Numbered from the stretch's first letter, positions 19,901 to 29,523 are shown. The stretch is 64,000 bases of DNA from Mastacembelus armatus (GCF_900324485.2 NW_022872912.1:62001-126000); one strand, 5' to 3'. Translations and numbers: made by a program. Notes: generated by a model not told the origin, from the letters alone.

Positions 19901-21556
19901 CAGTTTGTCCTGCCTGAGATACTCAAGGAAAAGGCGTTGCATGGTATTCATGATATCGCTGGACATCAGGGACAGACGAGGACATTGCATCTGGCAAGAC
20001 GGCGATTTTTCTGGCCAAAGATGGATTCTGATGTGAGAGACTATGTCAAGTGTTGTCGAAGGTGTATTCTAGCCAAAACGCCAGACCCCTCTGCTCGAGC
20101 CCCACTTGAAAGCGTCAGATCCTCTGCCCCGATGCAGTTAGTATGCTTGGATTTCTGGAGTGCGGAGGATAGTAGGCAACGTTCAGTGGATGTGCTAGTT
20201 GTGACGGACCACTTTACAAAGCTGGCTCATGCTTTCCCGTGTACAAATCAGACTGCAAAACAGGTGGCAAGGAAGCTGTGGGATCATATCTTTTGTGTGT
20301 ATGGGTTCCCTGAACGAATCCACTCTGATCAGGGAGCAAACTTTGAAAGTGAGCTCATAGCTGAACTACTTAAATTATCAGGAGTGTCAAAGTCACACAC
20401 AACACCATATCATCCCATGGGGAATGGAGGAACTGAGAGGTTTAATAGAACACTTGGCAACATGCTTCGATCTCTACCCCTCAGAGAGAAGCACCAGTGG
20501 CCTCAGCAGATACAGACTCTAACCTTTGCATATAATGCAACAGTGCATGAAACCACAGGATACGCGCCGTTCCAGCTCATGTTTGGCCGAATTCCAAAGC
20601 TCCCTGTCGATGTAATGTTTAAACAGGTTTTGCATGATCCAGTGGTTGTTGATCATAGCAGCTATGTTAGAACACTCCTGTCACATCTTCACGAGGCAGC
20701 TGGAGTCGCCCAGAAACATGCTGTCAAGGAACAAGACAAACAAGCACAGGGTTACAACAAAAAGACAAAAGGCACACACCTGAACTTAGGAGACAGAGTG
20801 CTCGTCGCAAATAAAGGTGAAAGAGGAAAGAGAAAATTAGCTGACAAGTGGGATCCAACTGTGTACACTGTTGTGGACAGAAATCCACGAACTCACACAT
20901 ATAAGTTGGAGGACAGTAAAGGCAGCATAAGGACAGTGCACCGCAACTTGATGTTAGACATCAGCTTCCTACCTGTGGTGGCGGCTGTAGGAGAGTTGTC
21001 TAGCACTGAGTCAGAGGTTGGATCATATACGGCTGATTCTCTGGGTTCCTTGGAGGAGGAAGACTCAGATGAGAGGACGAGTGCATGGATAACGGGTCAC
21101 TTAGGCGATGTTAGAAGCCAGGATCTTCTGAGTGAAATTGTGTCAGAATCTGACCAGCGGGGTCAGGGTGCTTCAGAGATGGTCTGTATAAAGCATATTG
21201 TGACCAAAACACCACCAGAAAAACACTGTTCTGGCGGAGACAATGATTTGGACAGTTTGGCTGTGGGATGTGACTCAGGGTCATCCCTCCCTCCAGATGT
21301 TTTTACCAGAGACAGGGACAGACAGTTACATCCAATAGACACAAATGATGATACAGAAACTCAGCCTCTTTTGGGTTCACCCAGATACCCAGTCACAGAT
21401 ACTCATGATGGAGAGCATGTGGTTAGGACCCGGGTGGGTAGGGTCAGGAAAAGGGTAGACCGACTCATTGAGTCTATGGTCCAAAAGCCTTTTGATTTCA
21501 GGCAGATAGCGAACTCAGTTACCAGAAGGTCTCAGTCATTGCTCACACTCTTTTGA
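16883..21556 (+). CDS. pol: pol of the Ty3/gypsy element
   Basis: Long open polyprotein (about 1550 residues). Order seen: aspartic protease with FDSGSMACTLSE, reverse transcriptase with YLDDLLVFAS (the F/YxDD site) near 18.5 kb, RNase H with LSIDASLDGLGAVLSQIP near 19.0 kb, an HHCC zinc-binding integrase N terminus near 19.9-20.1 kb, and an integrase core with LDFW, HSDQGANFES and the Glu of NGGTERFNRT. The protease, RT, RNase H, integrase order defines Ty3/gypsy. It is uninterrupted as read. Confidence 0.92.
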   Translation: MSKSAGHPAFKLAGPHWMRGCVGAEEKTLSSDSIQQHHISAGAIAPTGAKVIVQNTQRVGPFNELFYTPVTLNNKFPVQGMFDSGSMACTLSEQAEQKMLSDSVLTEPIPLTQEIVLLGCGGTQSKAKCIYEVEMKLYGETCIVPVLVVPGQRDDLIIGTNVIRYLMHQLKVTSLVSSGSSPSECERFMDFMANSTQWRGGEPPDKIGTVKLRQSVTLLGRQEHLIWGKLPINVPMSAGSTVIVEPTSSNSMPRNIMVGRVITPLWGDRWIPMKVSNLSDKPITLKRNSKLADVSPCLTVEDFGVFQGIQQHEKPELEKQSGNTEPIDLRQRLQQAGLGDIDIDHCHAGRTGKARLVNLLEKYHDIFSKYTLDCGEAGGFVHRVRLIDKRPFRLPYRRVPPAHYQKLRQVLSDMEEQDIIRKSVSEYASPLVLVWKKDGSLRICTDFRWLNARTLRDAHPLPHQSDCLAALGGNTYFSTMDLTSGFYNIPMAEEDKKYTAFTTPMGLYEYNRMPQGLCNSPASFMRMMLSIFGDLNFSSLLCYLDDLLVFASTEEEALERLEIVFQRLRLHNLKLSPKKCHLMRSSVKFLGHIVDSNGVAADPAKVEVISKMSEVDLMENDGCTPSVRRIKSFLGMVFYYQHFIPHCSSIAKPLFALTAGQRRRGKAKENSNAGSYRKLKPSDWTNECANALSNLKEQLLNCAVLKHPDFSQPLILSIDASLDGLGAVLSQIPAGEEKARPIAFASKTLSSSQRKYPAHRLEFLALKWSVCEKFSHWLRGHPFTVWTDNNPLTYIMTKPKLDACEQRWVSKLAPYTFDLKHIPGTKNIVADALSRDPFAKTVGHRLITEQYSRLLTEAEGVSHDGIQDAFRLKVQCHQVRKSQCSSSMYPCDFVDVKAILDAHNQWDVAAETRAVELIQSVQDLLPPGQDSLPVFTLEELQRSQELDPTISKIMPFVIRKRLPSRRERSGLDGRAMLLIKRWDSLKIQNGVLYRITRDPLSKQKRHQFVLPEILKEKALHGIHDIAGHQGQTRTLHLARRRFFWPKMDSDVRDYVKCCRRCILAKTPDPSARAPLESVRSSAPMQLVCLDFWSAEDSRQRSVDVLVVTDHFTKLAHAFPCTNQTAKQVARKLWDHIFCVYGFPERIHSDQGANFESELIAELLKLSGVSKSHTTPYHPMGNGGTERFNRTLGNMLRSLPLREKHQWPQQIQTLTFAYNATVHETTGYAPFQLMFGRIPKLPVDVMFKQVLHDPVVVDHSSYVRTLLSHLHEAAGVAQKHAVKEQDKQAQGYNKKTKGTHLNLGDRVLVANKGERGKRKLADKWDPTVYTVVDRNPRTHTYKLEDSKGSIRTVHRNLMLDISFLPVVAAVGELSSTESEVGSYTADSLGSLEEEDSDERTSAWITGHLGDVRSQDLLSEIVSESDQRGQGASEMVCIKHIVTKTPPEKHCSGGDNDLDSLAVGCDSGSSLPPDVFTRDRDRQLHPIDTNDDTETQPLLGSPRYPVTDTHDGEHVVRTRVGRVRKRVDRLIESMVQKPFDFRQIANSVTRRSQSLLTLF

Positions 21557-21901
21557 GGGGATAAATCTGTCTTGAAATTTTTGATTGCTTTGCATATGTA
21601 AGTTCGTATTTATGTAGGTGACAGGATAGTGACAGGAAGGTTTTATATGCGGGATATTGTTTGAAAATGGCAGGGAATATGTATGGTGTAAAAGGCATCA
21701 TATCGATCTAGGAGGGAGTAAGGTTTGATCACCCTTATGTTCTCTCTGAACCTATGTTGTAGGTGGCTCATATAGCCGATAGTAATGTCTAGAGTCTAGG
21801 CTTCAGTAGTTCATGCCATGTGATTAACTGTTGTTCATGTGTATTGGCGGATTCATTCAATTGTATGGTCTGGATTTTGGGTGAAATCTAGGCGGGGTGA
21901 A

Positions 21902-22289
21902 TGTAACAGATATGTTGATTTGATTTATATTTCACCAAAACTCCAATCCCTTTTTGTTAGAAATTTACGTTTTTTTGTATAATGTAAATTTGTATTTTAT
22001 TTTTTTAAGGAGCTTTTATTTTGACAACTTTACTTGCGTGACCTTTGACCCCCGATGTCACTTCCGATTTGTTCCGCGCTACTTTCCTCAGTTGGCCGTG
22101 GGCTTTGCTGAGGAGAGTGATGTGCCTGGAGAAGCAGGGTTACCAGAAGTCTGTGTGGTTTTTGTTTTATTCGAACAGAAATAAACCTTTCCTGGTTGGC
22201 AGAACAGCAGTGGTCCTCTTCATTCCCTTTGACTGAAACACAACGCAGAATTCCAGCTGGTTCGCCAGTAGTGGGACAGACCGGCTACA
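21902..22289 (+). repeat. 3' LTR of the Ty3/gypsy element
   Basis: 388 bases, otherwise matching the 5' LTR. A purine-rich tract (GGCGGGGTGAA) abuts its start. Confidence 0.9.
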
Positions 22290-22293
22290 CAAA

Positions 22294-22645
22294 GTGATGC
22301 CCTTGCTCTGAATCAGTATGAAGCAAAAATGGAAAAATCCTCATCCTGCATTTGCAGGTGCAAGGGAGGGTCCAATGGCTGTGAGGTGTCATGTAAAATT
22401 CCAGCGTTTGTCTGAGAGGCCTGCAGTTTGTACGGGGTCAGTCATGGGGGAATGTTCAGTTTTCCTGCCTTACACTATGGTCTGAAGGGCAAGTCCTGAA
22501 CCCTTTTTGTAAAGGCATTTTTGGACTTTTTCTGCTTGTTTGGTTTAAATACCTAGAGTTTACAGATATTATTGACCCACCTCATGGACTTTAAGACTAT
22601 AACTGTTATAGATAACAGACTCTGAGCATTTGAGCAAGGAGGATG
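22294..22645. other. Noncoding stretch between gypsy element and foldback
   Basis: No gene or familiar repeat core is seen. A short CTCTGAGCATTTGAGCAAGGA segment resembles one at about 32 kb and 40.3 kb, so part of it belongs to a local repeat. Confidence 0.35.
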
Positions 22646-22648
22646 ACA

Positions 22649-22987
22649 CTTATTTTGCTGTGGTGCTGGTCTGTTTCCAGGCTGAATAAAATAACAACTG
22701 GTACAAAAGCTTGACTTCCAACTGCCTAGTTTGATTATGGATGCATATTTTTGACAAACTACAAACTACTTCTGGTAACACGCAAATGCTGAGATGACAT
22801 TTGTCACAACATGCTGATTTTCCAAAGTCCACTGGTGCATTTGTGTGTTACCAGAAATATCACAGACACTATGTTGTCAAAAACAAGCATCCATAATCAA
22901 ACTAGGCAGTTGGAAGTCAAGCTTTTGTTCCAGATGTTATGTTATTTTATTCAGCCTGGAAACAGACCAACACCACAGCAAAATAAG
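22649..22987. mobile_element. Long foldback (hairpin) element, MITE-like
   Basis: The whole 339 bases are two inverted arms starting CTTATTTTGCTGTGGTG and ending with its complement. The match continues inward through AACTGCCTAGTTTGATTATGG-type and CTGGTAACAC segments to a short centre near 22800-22820. It is noncoding. It is typical of non-autonomous foldback DNA transposons. Confidence 0.75.
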
Positions 22988-23091
22988 CTGTTGATTTGCT
23001 GTTAAAGGAATCTATTGTATGCCATAAAATGTATTGGAAAACAAAAAAAACAAAAACAAAAAAGTTCAGTGGAGTCGAATGTCAATCACAG

Positions 23092-23163
23092 GGTCCTATG
23101 GTGTAATGGTTAGCACTCTGGACTCTGAATCCAGTGATCTGAGTTCAACTCTCAGTGGGACCT
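23092..23163 (+). tRNA. tRNA-Gln(CUG)
   Basis: Complete cloverleaf: acceptor GGTCCTA/TGGGACC with one wobble, D arm TGGTGTAATGGTTAGCA, anticodon arm TCTGGACTCTGAATCCAG giving CUG, T stem CTGAG/CTCAG with loop TTCAACT. It looks functional. Confidence 0.85.
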
Positions 23164-23477
23164 CTTCAAGAAAAGCAGCAATAAAGCGTTGCTTGTCTAA
23201 CACATGAGATATCAGGCAATAACTTATCAGTACAATGAGTAGTGAATAAAGGAAGTTCAGCTGCACGTTCAACATATTTCAGCTACACTGTTACATAGAA
23301 AACAGTTCTAGGTCCCAAAGAACAGAGTCTCTGAATATAGTCAGAGAATACAGGATCACACAATACAGGTAATTGGAGCATTAAGATATGGAAGAAAATC
23401 AAAAGTACTTCATTAGGGAGATTTTTAAAAACAAATTCTTCCTGTTTCTCAGGTTTTTGATGATATTAAATATGCCT

Positions 23478-23606
23478 TCATTCATTCATTGTCTATATCC
23501 GCTTATTTTTAATTAGGGTCACAAGGATCTGCTGGAGCCTACCCCAGCTTTCTTTCGGTGAAAGGCAGGGGTACACCCTGGACATGTCACCAGTCCATCA
23601 CAGGAC
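23478..23606 (+). repeat. Teleost interspersed repeat (CCCTGGACAGG family)
   Basis: Landmarks GGGTCACAAGGATC, CCTACCCCAGCTTTC, GGGGTACACCCTGGACATGT and CAGTCCATCACAGG are all in order. Confidence 0.7.
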
Positions 23607-23702
23607 CAATATTAAATACTGCTTTTTAAAATGAAATATTCCAATACTTAAAACCACACATTGTTTTACGTTTTAAATATGTCTAATTGAACACCTGAGC
23701 AA

Positions 23703-23784
23703 GTTGTTGTGCCTGAGCGGTTAAAGTGATGGGCTTGAATTCCGTTGAGGTCTGTCCGCACTGGTTCTATTCCTGTCAGCAGTG
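23703..23784 (+). pseudogene. tRNA-Ser(UGA) pseudogene
   Basis: Long-variable-arm layout of tRNA-Ser: GTGCCTGAGCGGTTAAAG, GATGGGCTTGAATTCC and GAGGTCTGTCCGCACTGG. T arm and acceptor are mismatched. Confidence 0.55.
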
Positions 23785-24021
23785 ATATGTTACTTAGAAA
23801 CTCACTACATTAATGTGTTTTATTGCCTTAGTGGACTTTGAGGACTGAGAAAACTGTTGCTGTGTGTGTTCCAGTTAGGTTAGGTTACTGCTGACATCAT
23901 GTCTCATCTGAATGAGAAGAAATGAACAAACACAGTGTGTTGTCAGTCTTGTGTTGATGTCAGTTCTGTCTTAAGACAGTGTTTCCATAGTAACCGTGGT
24001 TAGGTTATGGTTCAGCGTAGC

Positions 24022-24215
24022 ACAGTGTACAGGGACCTGTTTCAGAAAGTGGGTTTAGTGAAATCCCACAGTTTGTTAAACTCTGAGATGAGGGATACTC
24101 AGGTTTTTGGTTCCACAAAGCGTGTTCAGATTGACTCTGAGTCAGTAACTGATGGTACCTTACTCTGCGAACCAAACCTGCTTGCTGGCAGGTTTTATAA
24201 ACCCTGAGTTGTTTC
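24022..24215. mobile_element. PIF/Harbinger-like non-autonomous fragment
   Basis: GGACCTGTTTCAGAAAGTGG, TTAAACTCTGAGATGAGG and GGTTTTATAAACCCTGAGTT resemble ends and body of fish Harbinger-type MITEs as I remember them. There is no transposase. The family call is tentative. Confidence 0.35.
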
Positions 24216-24848
24216 TGAGCCAATTGACATTCAGACTGAAGAAGAGGCTGGAGATGTGGAGTGCCCTTTTTTTGAGGAACCCATTGATACAGAAGCACAA
24301 TTGCTTTGTAGAATTCTGTGTCAAGAGAGGATAATCAAACCTCATACAGAAGGTGAATACTTGTAATGTTTCCCCTGGTCTTAAGATTTTGTTCAGGAGT
24401 ATATGTGTGGAAGTTCCACTTAGTCAATTCTGTTTCAAATTGGAAACATTTCTGTAGTCATTTATGATACACTCATCTATGTTTATTTAATGACACTGAA
24501 ACTCCTTCTCCTATTACCCCCCTTTGGTTGTAAATATAAAACCAAAGGTATACTTGGATCCACCTATGTTTGAGAAGTCAAATATATGTTTGAGAAGCTA
24601 AATTCAAATGATCTAAATGTGTGTCATCTTCTACATGTCCAATTTGATGGAGAGCAGTTTTTCCAGTGTCTTCCTGTTACTTACCAGAACAAACATATCC
24701 ACATCATTGCTGATAGAATGTGCAGTCCATAGTCTTCAGTTCTCACTCCTTTAGTATCTACTTTCTGGCCATAGATATACTGGCTCAAACATCACTCATC
24801 AAATCCCACTCCTGACAAACCAGTCCTCCTGCTGTGATGTTTCTCAAT

Positions 24849-24918
24849 AAGGATGGGTGATGGATTAGATGGATTCCATTGTGGTCTCCCCATGCAGGAT
24901 TGAGTCCTGCTGACAATG
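24849..24918 (+). pseudogene. tRNA-Ser-derived fragment
   Basis: The 3' half matches tRNA-Ser (CCATTGTGGTCTCCCCATGC, then AGGATTGAGTCCTGCTGAC). The anticodon region is deleted. Confidence 0.45.
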
Positions 24919-25041
24919 AGCTGTTATTTGTAACTCATCCTGTTAGTGTCTCATAGAGTTGGCGGACGATGAGAACTAAAAAAACAGCTTTGGTGCAAGT
25001 TGGGAAGGTTAGTGTTGATCTGATTGGTCCAAATTGATGGT

Positions 25042-25112
25042 CAGTTGGGCTCCAACCTAACCCTAACCCTGAGATTAAGAATATCATGCTCTACTGACTG
25101 AGCTAGCCAGAC
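25042..25112 (-). pseudogene. tRNA-Lys(CUU) pseudogene
   Basis: GTCTGGCTAGCTCAGTCAG and AGAGCATGATATTCTTAATC match tRNA-Lys through the anticodon. The T arm is replaced by TTAGGGTTAGG, a telomere-like repeat. Confidence 0.55.
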
Positions 25113-25483
25113 TGTGTATAACACACATTTAACTGTAAATGTGGTATACTTGGATCCACCTATGTTCTGCCAATTGACTATCAGGTTAATGCAGAATATC
25201 TTTGCAGTTGATTCAGTGTTGTTACTGTTACATGTACATATTCAAGTAGAAAATGACTTTACAAAGAGAGAGACATAGAATATTATCAAAGTACAGGGTA
25301 GAACATTAGTAATTCAGCTATTTAGAAAAAGCTGCGTTTTTTTTTTTTACAATGTCACAAAGCAGTAACAAGAACTGCTTCTGTACATGTGTTTTGCAGT
25401 ATTTCCTTCTTGTACTAAGTGTCATTTCAGTGTATGGGAAGAGAAAACCAGGACTCAATTCTATTTGTAGGGAGTTAGTAATG

Positions 25484-25557
25484 AGGTACTGCTGTGATTT
25501 GAACCCAGGATCCCCTGTTTACTAGACAGGTGCTTTAACCAACTAAGCCACAGCACC
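25484..25557 (-). tRNA. tRNA-Thr(AGU)
   Basis: Acceptor GGTGCTG/CAGTACC with one wobble, GGCTTAGTTGGTTAAAGC D arm, anticodon stem CCTGT/ACAGG with loop CTAGTAA giving AGU, T stem with one mismatch. Probably functional or nearly so. Confidence 0.75.
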
Positions 25558-25589
25558 ACTTGCAGCTAACCTTAAAATATAGCAGCTGT

Positions 25590-25860
25590 AGTAACAGGCT
25601 CCTCTCCATGTTCTGTAGAACTGAAAGGTTCAAGAGGTCATTCATTCCTGGGGCTATAAGACTGTATAACAGCTCCTGTTGAACCTGTGCACTTTATTAC
25701 TTGCATTGCAAGTATCCTGTTAACTATTTATTTGTCTGTCTGTTTTTATTGTTTTATTTGTATAATGTGGCATTGTGTGGTTTCTGTGCTACTGGACACT
25801 TGAATTTCGCCTCTTGAGTATGAAGAAAATATTCATCATCATCATCATCATCATCATCAA
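25590..25860 (+). mobile_element. 3' end of a LINE, ending in (ATC)n
   Basis: The plus strand encodes the C-terminal tail RLLSMFCRTERFKRSFIPGA then IRLYNSS and a stop, typical of a fish jockey/CR1-group LINE. Its 3' UTR ends at an (ATC)n microsatellite (about 25831-25858), a usual LINE tail. It is heavily 5'-truncated. Confidence 0.65.
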
Positions 25861-26192
25861 AGGAATCACAGAGCAGCCAGGTGTTCAACTATTACACAGA
25901 TCCAGAAAGTGACACCATACCACAAATCAGATGTGTTATCAGAACTTGATTTTACATCCATCCAATGTGAACAGATACACAAGATACCAAAACAAAACAA
26001 CATTCCTTCAAGTCAAAGTTGATACAGCGATCTAAGGATAAAGGATAAATTTCAAGTACATGAGAGACAGGTGGAGCAGACATGGAGATGTTGTTACTGT
26101 GTTCTGTCACCATGCAACACACCAGCTGATATAAGTTTGACATCACCAACTCTTAGAGTGTTGGTTTCAAATTAAATTACTTTCCTGTCAAT

Positions 26193-26265
26193 CACCCCAG
26201 GTGGGACTTGAACCCACAATCCCTGGCTTAGAAGGCCAGTGCCCTATCCATTAGGCCACTGGGAT
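26193..26265 (-). tRNA. tRNA-Arg(UCU)
   Basis: Acceptor ATCCCAG/CTGGGGT, D arm GGCCTAATGGATAGGGC, anticodon stem CTGGC/GCCAG with loop CTTCTAA giving UCU, T stem GTGGG/CCCAC with loop TTCAAGT, discriminator G. It looks functional. Confidence 0.82.
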
Positions 26266-26334
26266 TATAAATGACCTAGTTTGAATATTGTAACCAGACA
26301 GTTCCATTACAATGTCAGTTGCAACATCAAAGTG

Positions 26335-26376
26335 TAGCAGAGGATGGTTTCAATCCATTGACCTCTGGGTTATAGT
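26335..26376 (-). pseudogene. tRNA-iMet 3'-half fragment
   Basis: The reverse strand gives ATAACCCAGAGGTCAATGG and CCATCCTCTGCTA, the anticodon-3' to acceptor half of initiator tRNA-Met. The 5' half is missing. Confidence 0.6.
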
Positions 26377-26923
26377 GACAGTTATCCTGCAGTTAAGAAA
26401 AGAGCTTTGGTATCACATGTGTGATTCAGTGTCAGTTTATGCATCTGTGGAAACGTTCAACACCAAACCACTCTGCACTTCCTTTGATATCAATTTGATA
26501 TCTCTTTTCAAAAGTAGTGTGAGAGATTGTATGCCTTGAGCAGACGTATTTCCATTAGAAAAATAGGGGAAAAAAAACATTTGTCTAACTGTTCAAAGCA
26601 GTGATGGAGGAACAGCAAGTCCACGTGTTTACTAATGATGTCGTAATGTCTCCAGGTCCAAGTAACAACTGGGCATAGAGTTGTAACTGTGACTTACACT
26701 CCACAGCAACTTATATATTTGTGTTTATGTTATGAGTGGTAAGCCTCCATCCACCTTCTACTGCTGCTGTAGTTGCTGGGTTCTCATCAACGTCGGCCAC
26801 TTGGCACCATTGCATCCACTGCCAGGAGCTCTTGGCAGGTGATACAATAATGGGTCACAGCTGTCATTGGTAAGCTCAGGATGAGTTTTCTGCAACTGAG
26901 ATGCAACAGTCCATAAAATATCA

Positions 26924-26984
26924 CTGCTTCTACCTGGACCTTTCACATGTTAGGCAAACGTGATGACCACTACACCACAGAAAC
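26924..26984 (-). pseudogene. tRNA-Val(AAC) pseudogene, T arm deleted
   Basis: GTTTCTGTGGTGTAGTGGTC and ACGTTTGCCTAACATGTGAA keep the 5' half and anticodon AAC. The T stem-loop is missing. Confidence 0.65.
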
Positions 26985-27752
26985 TGACGCAGACTTTGGC
27001 ATGAGAACATGGTGCTGGAAAATACAACATTGTACAATAAGCCCATAGGACACTTCTTTGGAAAAGCTAAATTCAAATGATCCAAATGTGTGTCATCTTT
27101 AGGCAATCATAAAGGAGAGCAGAGAGATTTCTTGAGAACATACAGCTGTGCTCCTGTACTGTAGAGGTTTACATCTTTGCTTCAAAGAACTCTTATTCTG
27201 TAAGCTGGTTCATTTGTTACAAACCTATGAAGTCACATAGAGGTGTCGCCCCAAACATACCCAAATGAAAGTGATGACAGGAGAAATCATAAACTTTTAT
27301 CTCTGTCCATAGTTTATACTCACATTTTGTAATGACACTGTAATGTTAATGGTCACAAGGAGTGGCAGCTTTATGTGCTTATCTTACACAGTAGTGTTTT
27401 AGCTGTAGACAGTTAGTCACTGTAGCTGTTTGTGTCTGTGTTAGTGTTTGGTACCAGCCTGAAAACAACTGCAGCCGCTGTATTTATTACCGTGTTGTGA
27501 TCACTGTGTATTTACGTACATTAACCATTAATGTGCCAAATTTACCAGAGAAGGGCTTTCAGCTAACATAGATCTGAAGTTTCTCTGATCCAGTGGATCC
27601 AGTTCCACATCAGCATTGCAACCTGCCACAAATTTCCAATCTTATCTTCCCCTTTGCTGCTGATGAGACATGTTCAGTAACACCCATTGTCCACATGCTG
27701 GATTCTGTGAAATCCCTTCAGCCATTTTTCGCTATTTTGTCTCCATTTGTGT

Positions 27753-27834
27753 GGTAGTGTGGCTGAGCGGTCCAAGGCGCTGGATTAAAGCTCCAGTCTC
27801 AGTTGAGGCGTCGGCTCGAATCCCACCACTGCCA
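27753..27834 (+). tRNA. tRNA-Leu scaffold with anticodon AAA (copy A)
   Basis: 82-base class II tRNA: acceptor GGTAGTG/CACTGCC pairs, GGCTGAGCGGTCCAAGGC D arm, anticodon stem CTGGA/TCCAG with loop TTAAAGC, and a Leu-type long variable arm. The 62.3 kb relative has loop TTAAGGC (AAG, Leu). Here the third anticodon base is A, so it would read the Phe codon UUU. The T stem has one mismatch and the conserved first T-loop base is C (CTCGAAT), which also touches the B box. It may be a pseudogene, but the same form is in copy C. Confidence 0.7.
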
Positions 27835-28051
27835 GTTCTGTGTTCTCATAGTGAAGTCTGTGAAAAGTTTTCTCATTTCAGGAGCTTCTCCTTAACTCAT
27901 TGTGATTTGAATATCAGTGAAAGACAATACAGTTAGACATAACTGTGAAACTGTTTCTTGTTCTGCTTAGTGTCACATGACAGAACTCGCCCTTGTTGAT
28001 GTTACAGTTACTGTGCACAAAGCCCTCTCTCTTTCCTAAGTATGTCTTATT

Positions 28052-28137
28052 AGAATTGCCAGTGTTAAAGCCGCAACCTAAGGATAACTGCTACTTCAAC
28101 CTACAGTCCTCCGCTCTGCCAACTGAGCTATTGAAGG
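28052..28137 (-). pseudogene. tRNA-Tyr(GUA) with short intron, T arm decayed (copy A)
   Basis: CCTTCAATAGCTCAGTTGG and AGCGGAGGACTGTAG match tRNA-Tyr. A roughly 15-base insert follows the anticodon in the canonical tRNA-Tyr intron position before ATCCTTAGG. The T arm and 3' acceptor do not pair. Confidence 0.65.
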
Positions 28138-28229
28138 AAGCACACAGTGGTTTGGTGTTGAACTTTTCCACAGATGCATAAACTGACACTTAACTACACA
28201 TTTGATACCAAAGCTCTTTTCTTAACTGC

Positions 28230-28284
28230 AGGATAACTGTCACTTCAACCTACAGTCCTCCACTCTACCAACTGAGCACCTTGG
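28230..28284 (-). pseudogene. tRNA-Tyr 5'-half fragment with intron (copy A)
   Basis: GTGCTCAGTTGGTAGAG and TGGAGGACTGTAG followed by the same intron-like insert. Nothing after ATCC matches tRNA. Confidence 0.55.
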
Positions 28285-28308
28285 ACAGCATCAACAATGC
28301 TGCAGTTT

Positions 28309-28385
28309 CATTGGCTATGACTCCTATATACAACTGGCCCCTGTGTGGAAGGCAGCTATGCTCACCACTACACCACCATCACTGT
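28309..28385 (-). pseudogene. tRNA-Gly(UCC) pseudogene, T arm lost (copy A)
   Basis: GATGGTGGTGTAGTGGTGAG and CATAGCTGCCTTCCACACAG preserve the 5' half and anticodon UCC. The T arm is unrelated sequence. Confidence 0.6.
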
Positions 28386-28647
28386 GTCCAAAGTTTTTAC
28401 TACTCTTCTGAGGTATTTTCCATCCACCTCATCTGTTCTGCTCCTTGGCTCCTGTACTTCTGCTTATGGAAAATATGTCAGTCAGGAAAGCAGGAGTGAA
28501 AGGATGGCAGCACTTTGGCAGTTCACACTCACTCTGTCTATAACACATTCTGCTGTCTTTGTCTGGACTGAGTTCATACATGTTGTACAAATATGAAACA
28601 AGATATTTGATAATACAGAAGTCTTAAGATTGGGCTTTAATGACTTG

Positions 28648-28715
28648 TGGAGAATGTGGGCATCGATCCCACTACCTCTTACATGCTAAGCAAGTGCTCT
28701 ACCACAATGATGAAG
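28648..28715 (-). pseudogene. tRNA-Ala(AGC) pseudogene, 5' end lost (copy A)
   Basis: GTGGTAGAGCACTTGCTTAG and GGGATCGATGCCCACATTCT match tRNA-Ala. The 5' acceptor strand and half the D arm are missing. Confidence 0.65.
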
Positions 28716-29385
28716 ATCCATAATCCAGTTTACAATTTGCAGACTGTCCACATGTGTTTCATGAATTCAGAAAGACCCTGAACTATGATCTTTTTCCTAT
28801 CACACTGAGCTAGTTTGGACTTTTCCTGACCCTCTGGGTTTTTCAAACTAATCTGTTTTTTAATAGTCTAATTTTGAATTTTCTCAAAATTCAGACTTTT
28901 TTTGCTAGGAGTTCTGGCTTTCTTCTCAGAAATCACTAAAGTAGCATAACATAACTTCTTCTTTTTGTTTCATGTTCTCATTCTTGCCCCAGAATAGTTT
29001 AACCAATAAGCAGATGGAACTTTCACATGACTTGCAGTGATGCATTTTGGTTTGCTTAATAAGCTGAAGCCCTTCAGCAGTCTGATTTCTAACTATATCC
29101 TCAATATATATGACTGCACACAGGTGTAGATGGGTGGTTGGCACTTATGTTCCTCAAGAAAAACTGCATGTCTTGTTTTCCAAATATAAATGGTGCACCC
29201 ACTGCTGACTAACTGGATCAGGTGTGGGCCATCAGAACCTACTTAATTAGTCATCCGCCCTTATCTGAGACAGGATGGTACAGCTTCTGATTGGCTAAAC
29301 ACATCTGATACAGGCAATCACTAGTATAAAGGTGAAGGAACAAAGGTTGCACCCTCCTGTTCTAGATGAACCATAAAGAAACCCC

Positions 29386-29458
29386 TGCCTCGTGTGAGGT
29401 TTTAACTCACGGCCTTCAGATTATGAGACTGACGTGCTGCCAACTGCACCAACGAGGC
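29386..29458 (-). tRNA. Elongator tRNA-Met(CAU), altered T loop (copy A)
   Basis: Acceptor GCCTCGT/ACGAGGC, anticodon stem TCAGT/TCTGA with loop CTCATAA, and T stem GTGAG/CTCAC all pair. The T loop reads TTAAAAC instead of TTCGATC, so the conserved C56 is gone and the B box is weakened. Expression is doubtful. Confidence 0.65.
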
Positions 29459-29523
29459 ACAAAAAGCTGTGACACTAGACAGTCAAAAGTCAACTACTTA
29501 TAATTTAGCTTATGTACAGTTTT

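Larger units (their letters stand above)
14931..22289 (+). mobile_element. Ty3/gypsy LTR retrotransposon, looks whole and very young
   Basis: About 7.36 kb with both LTRs, a primer-binding site, gag and pol. It is flanked by a 4-bp repeat (CAAA at 14927-14930 and 22290-22293) consistent with a target-site duplication. The two LTRs differ by eye only by a 2-base length change in a CT run, so the insertion is recent, probably still varying within the species. I see no breaks. There is no envelope gene. Confidence 0.93.

Noticed and set aside
27670-28596. Small frames repeated in copies A and C as conserved genes
   Set aside because: They cover tRNA-derived sequence, and their conservation reflects recent duplication only.
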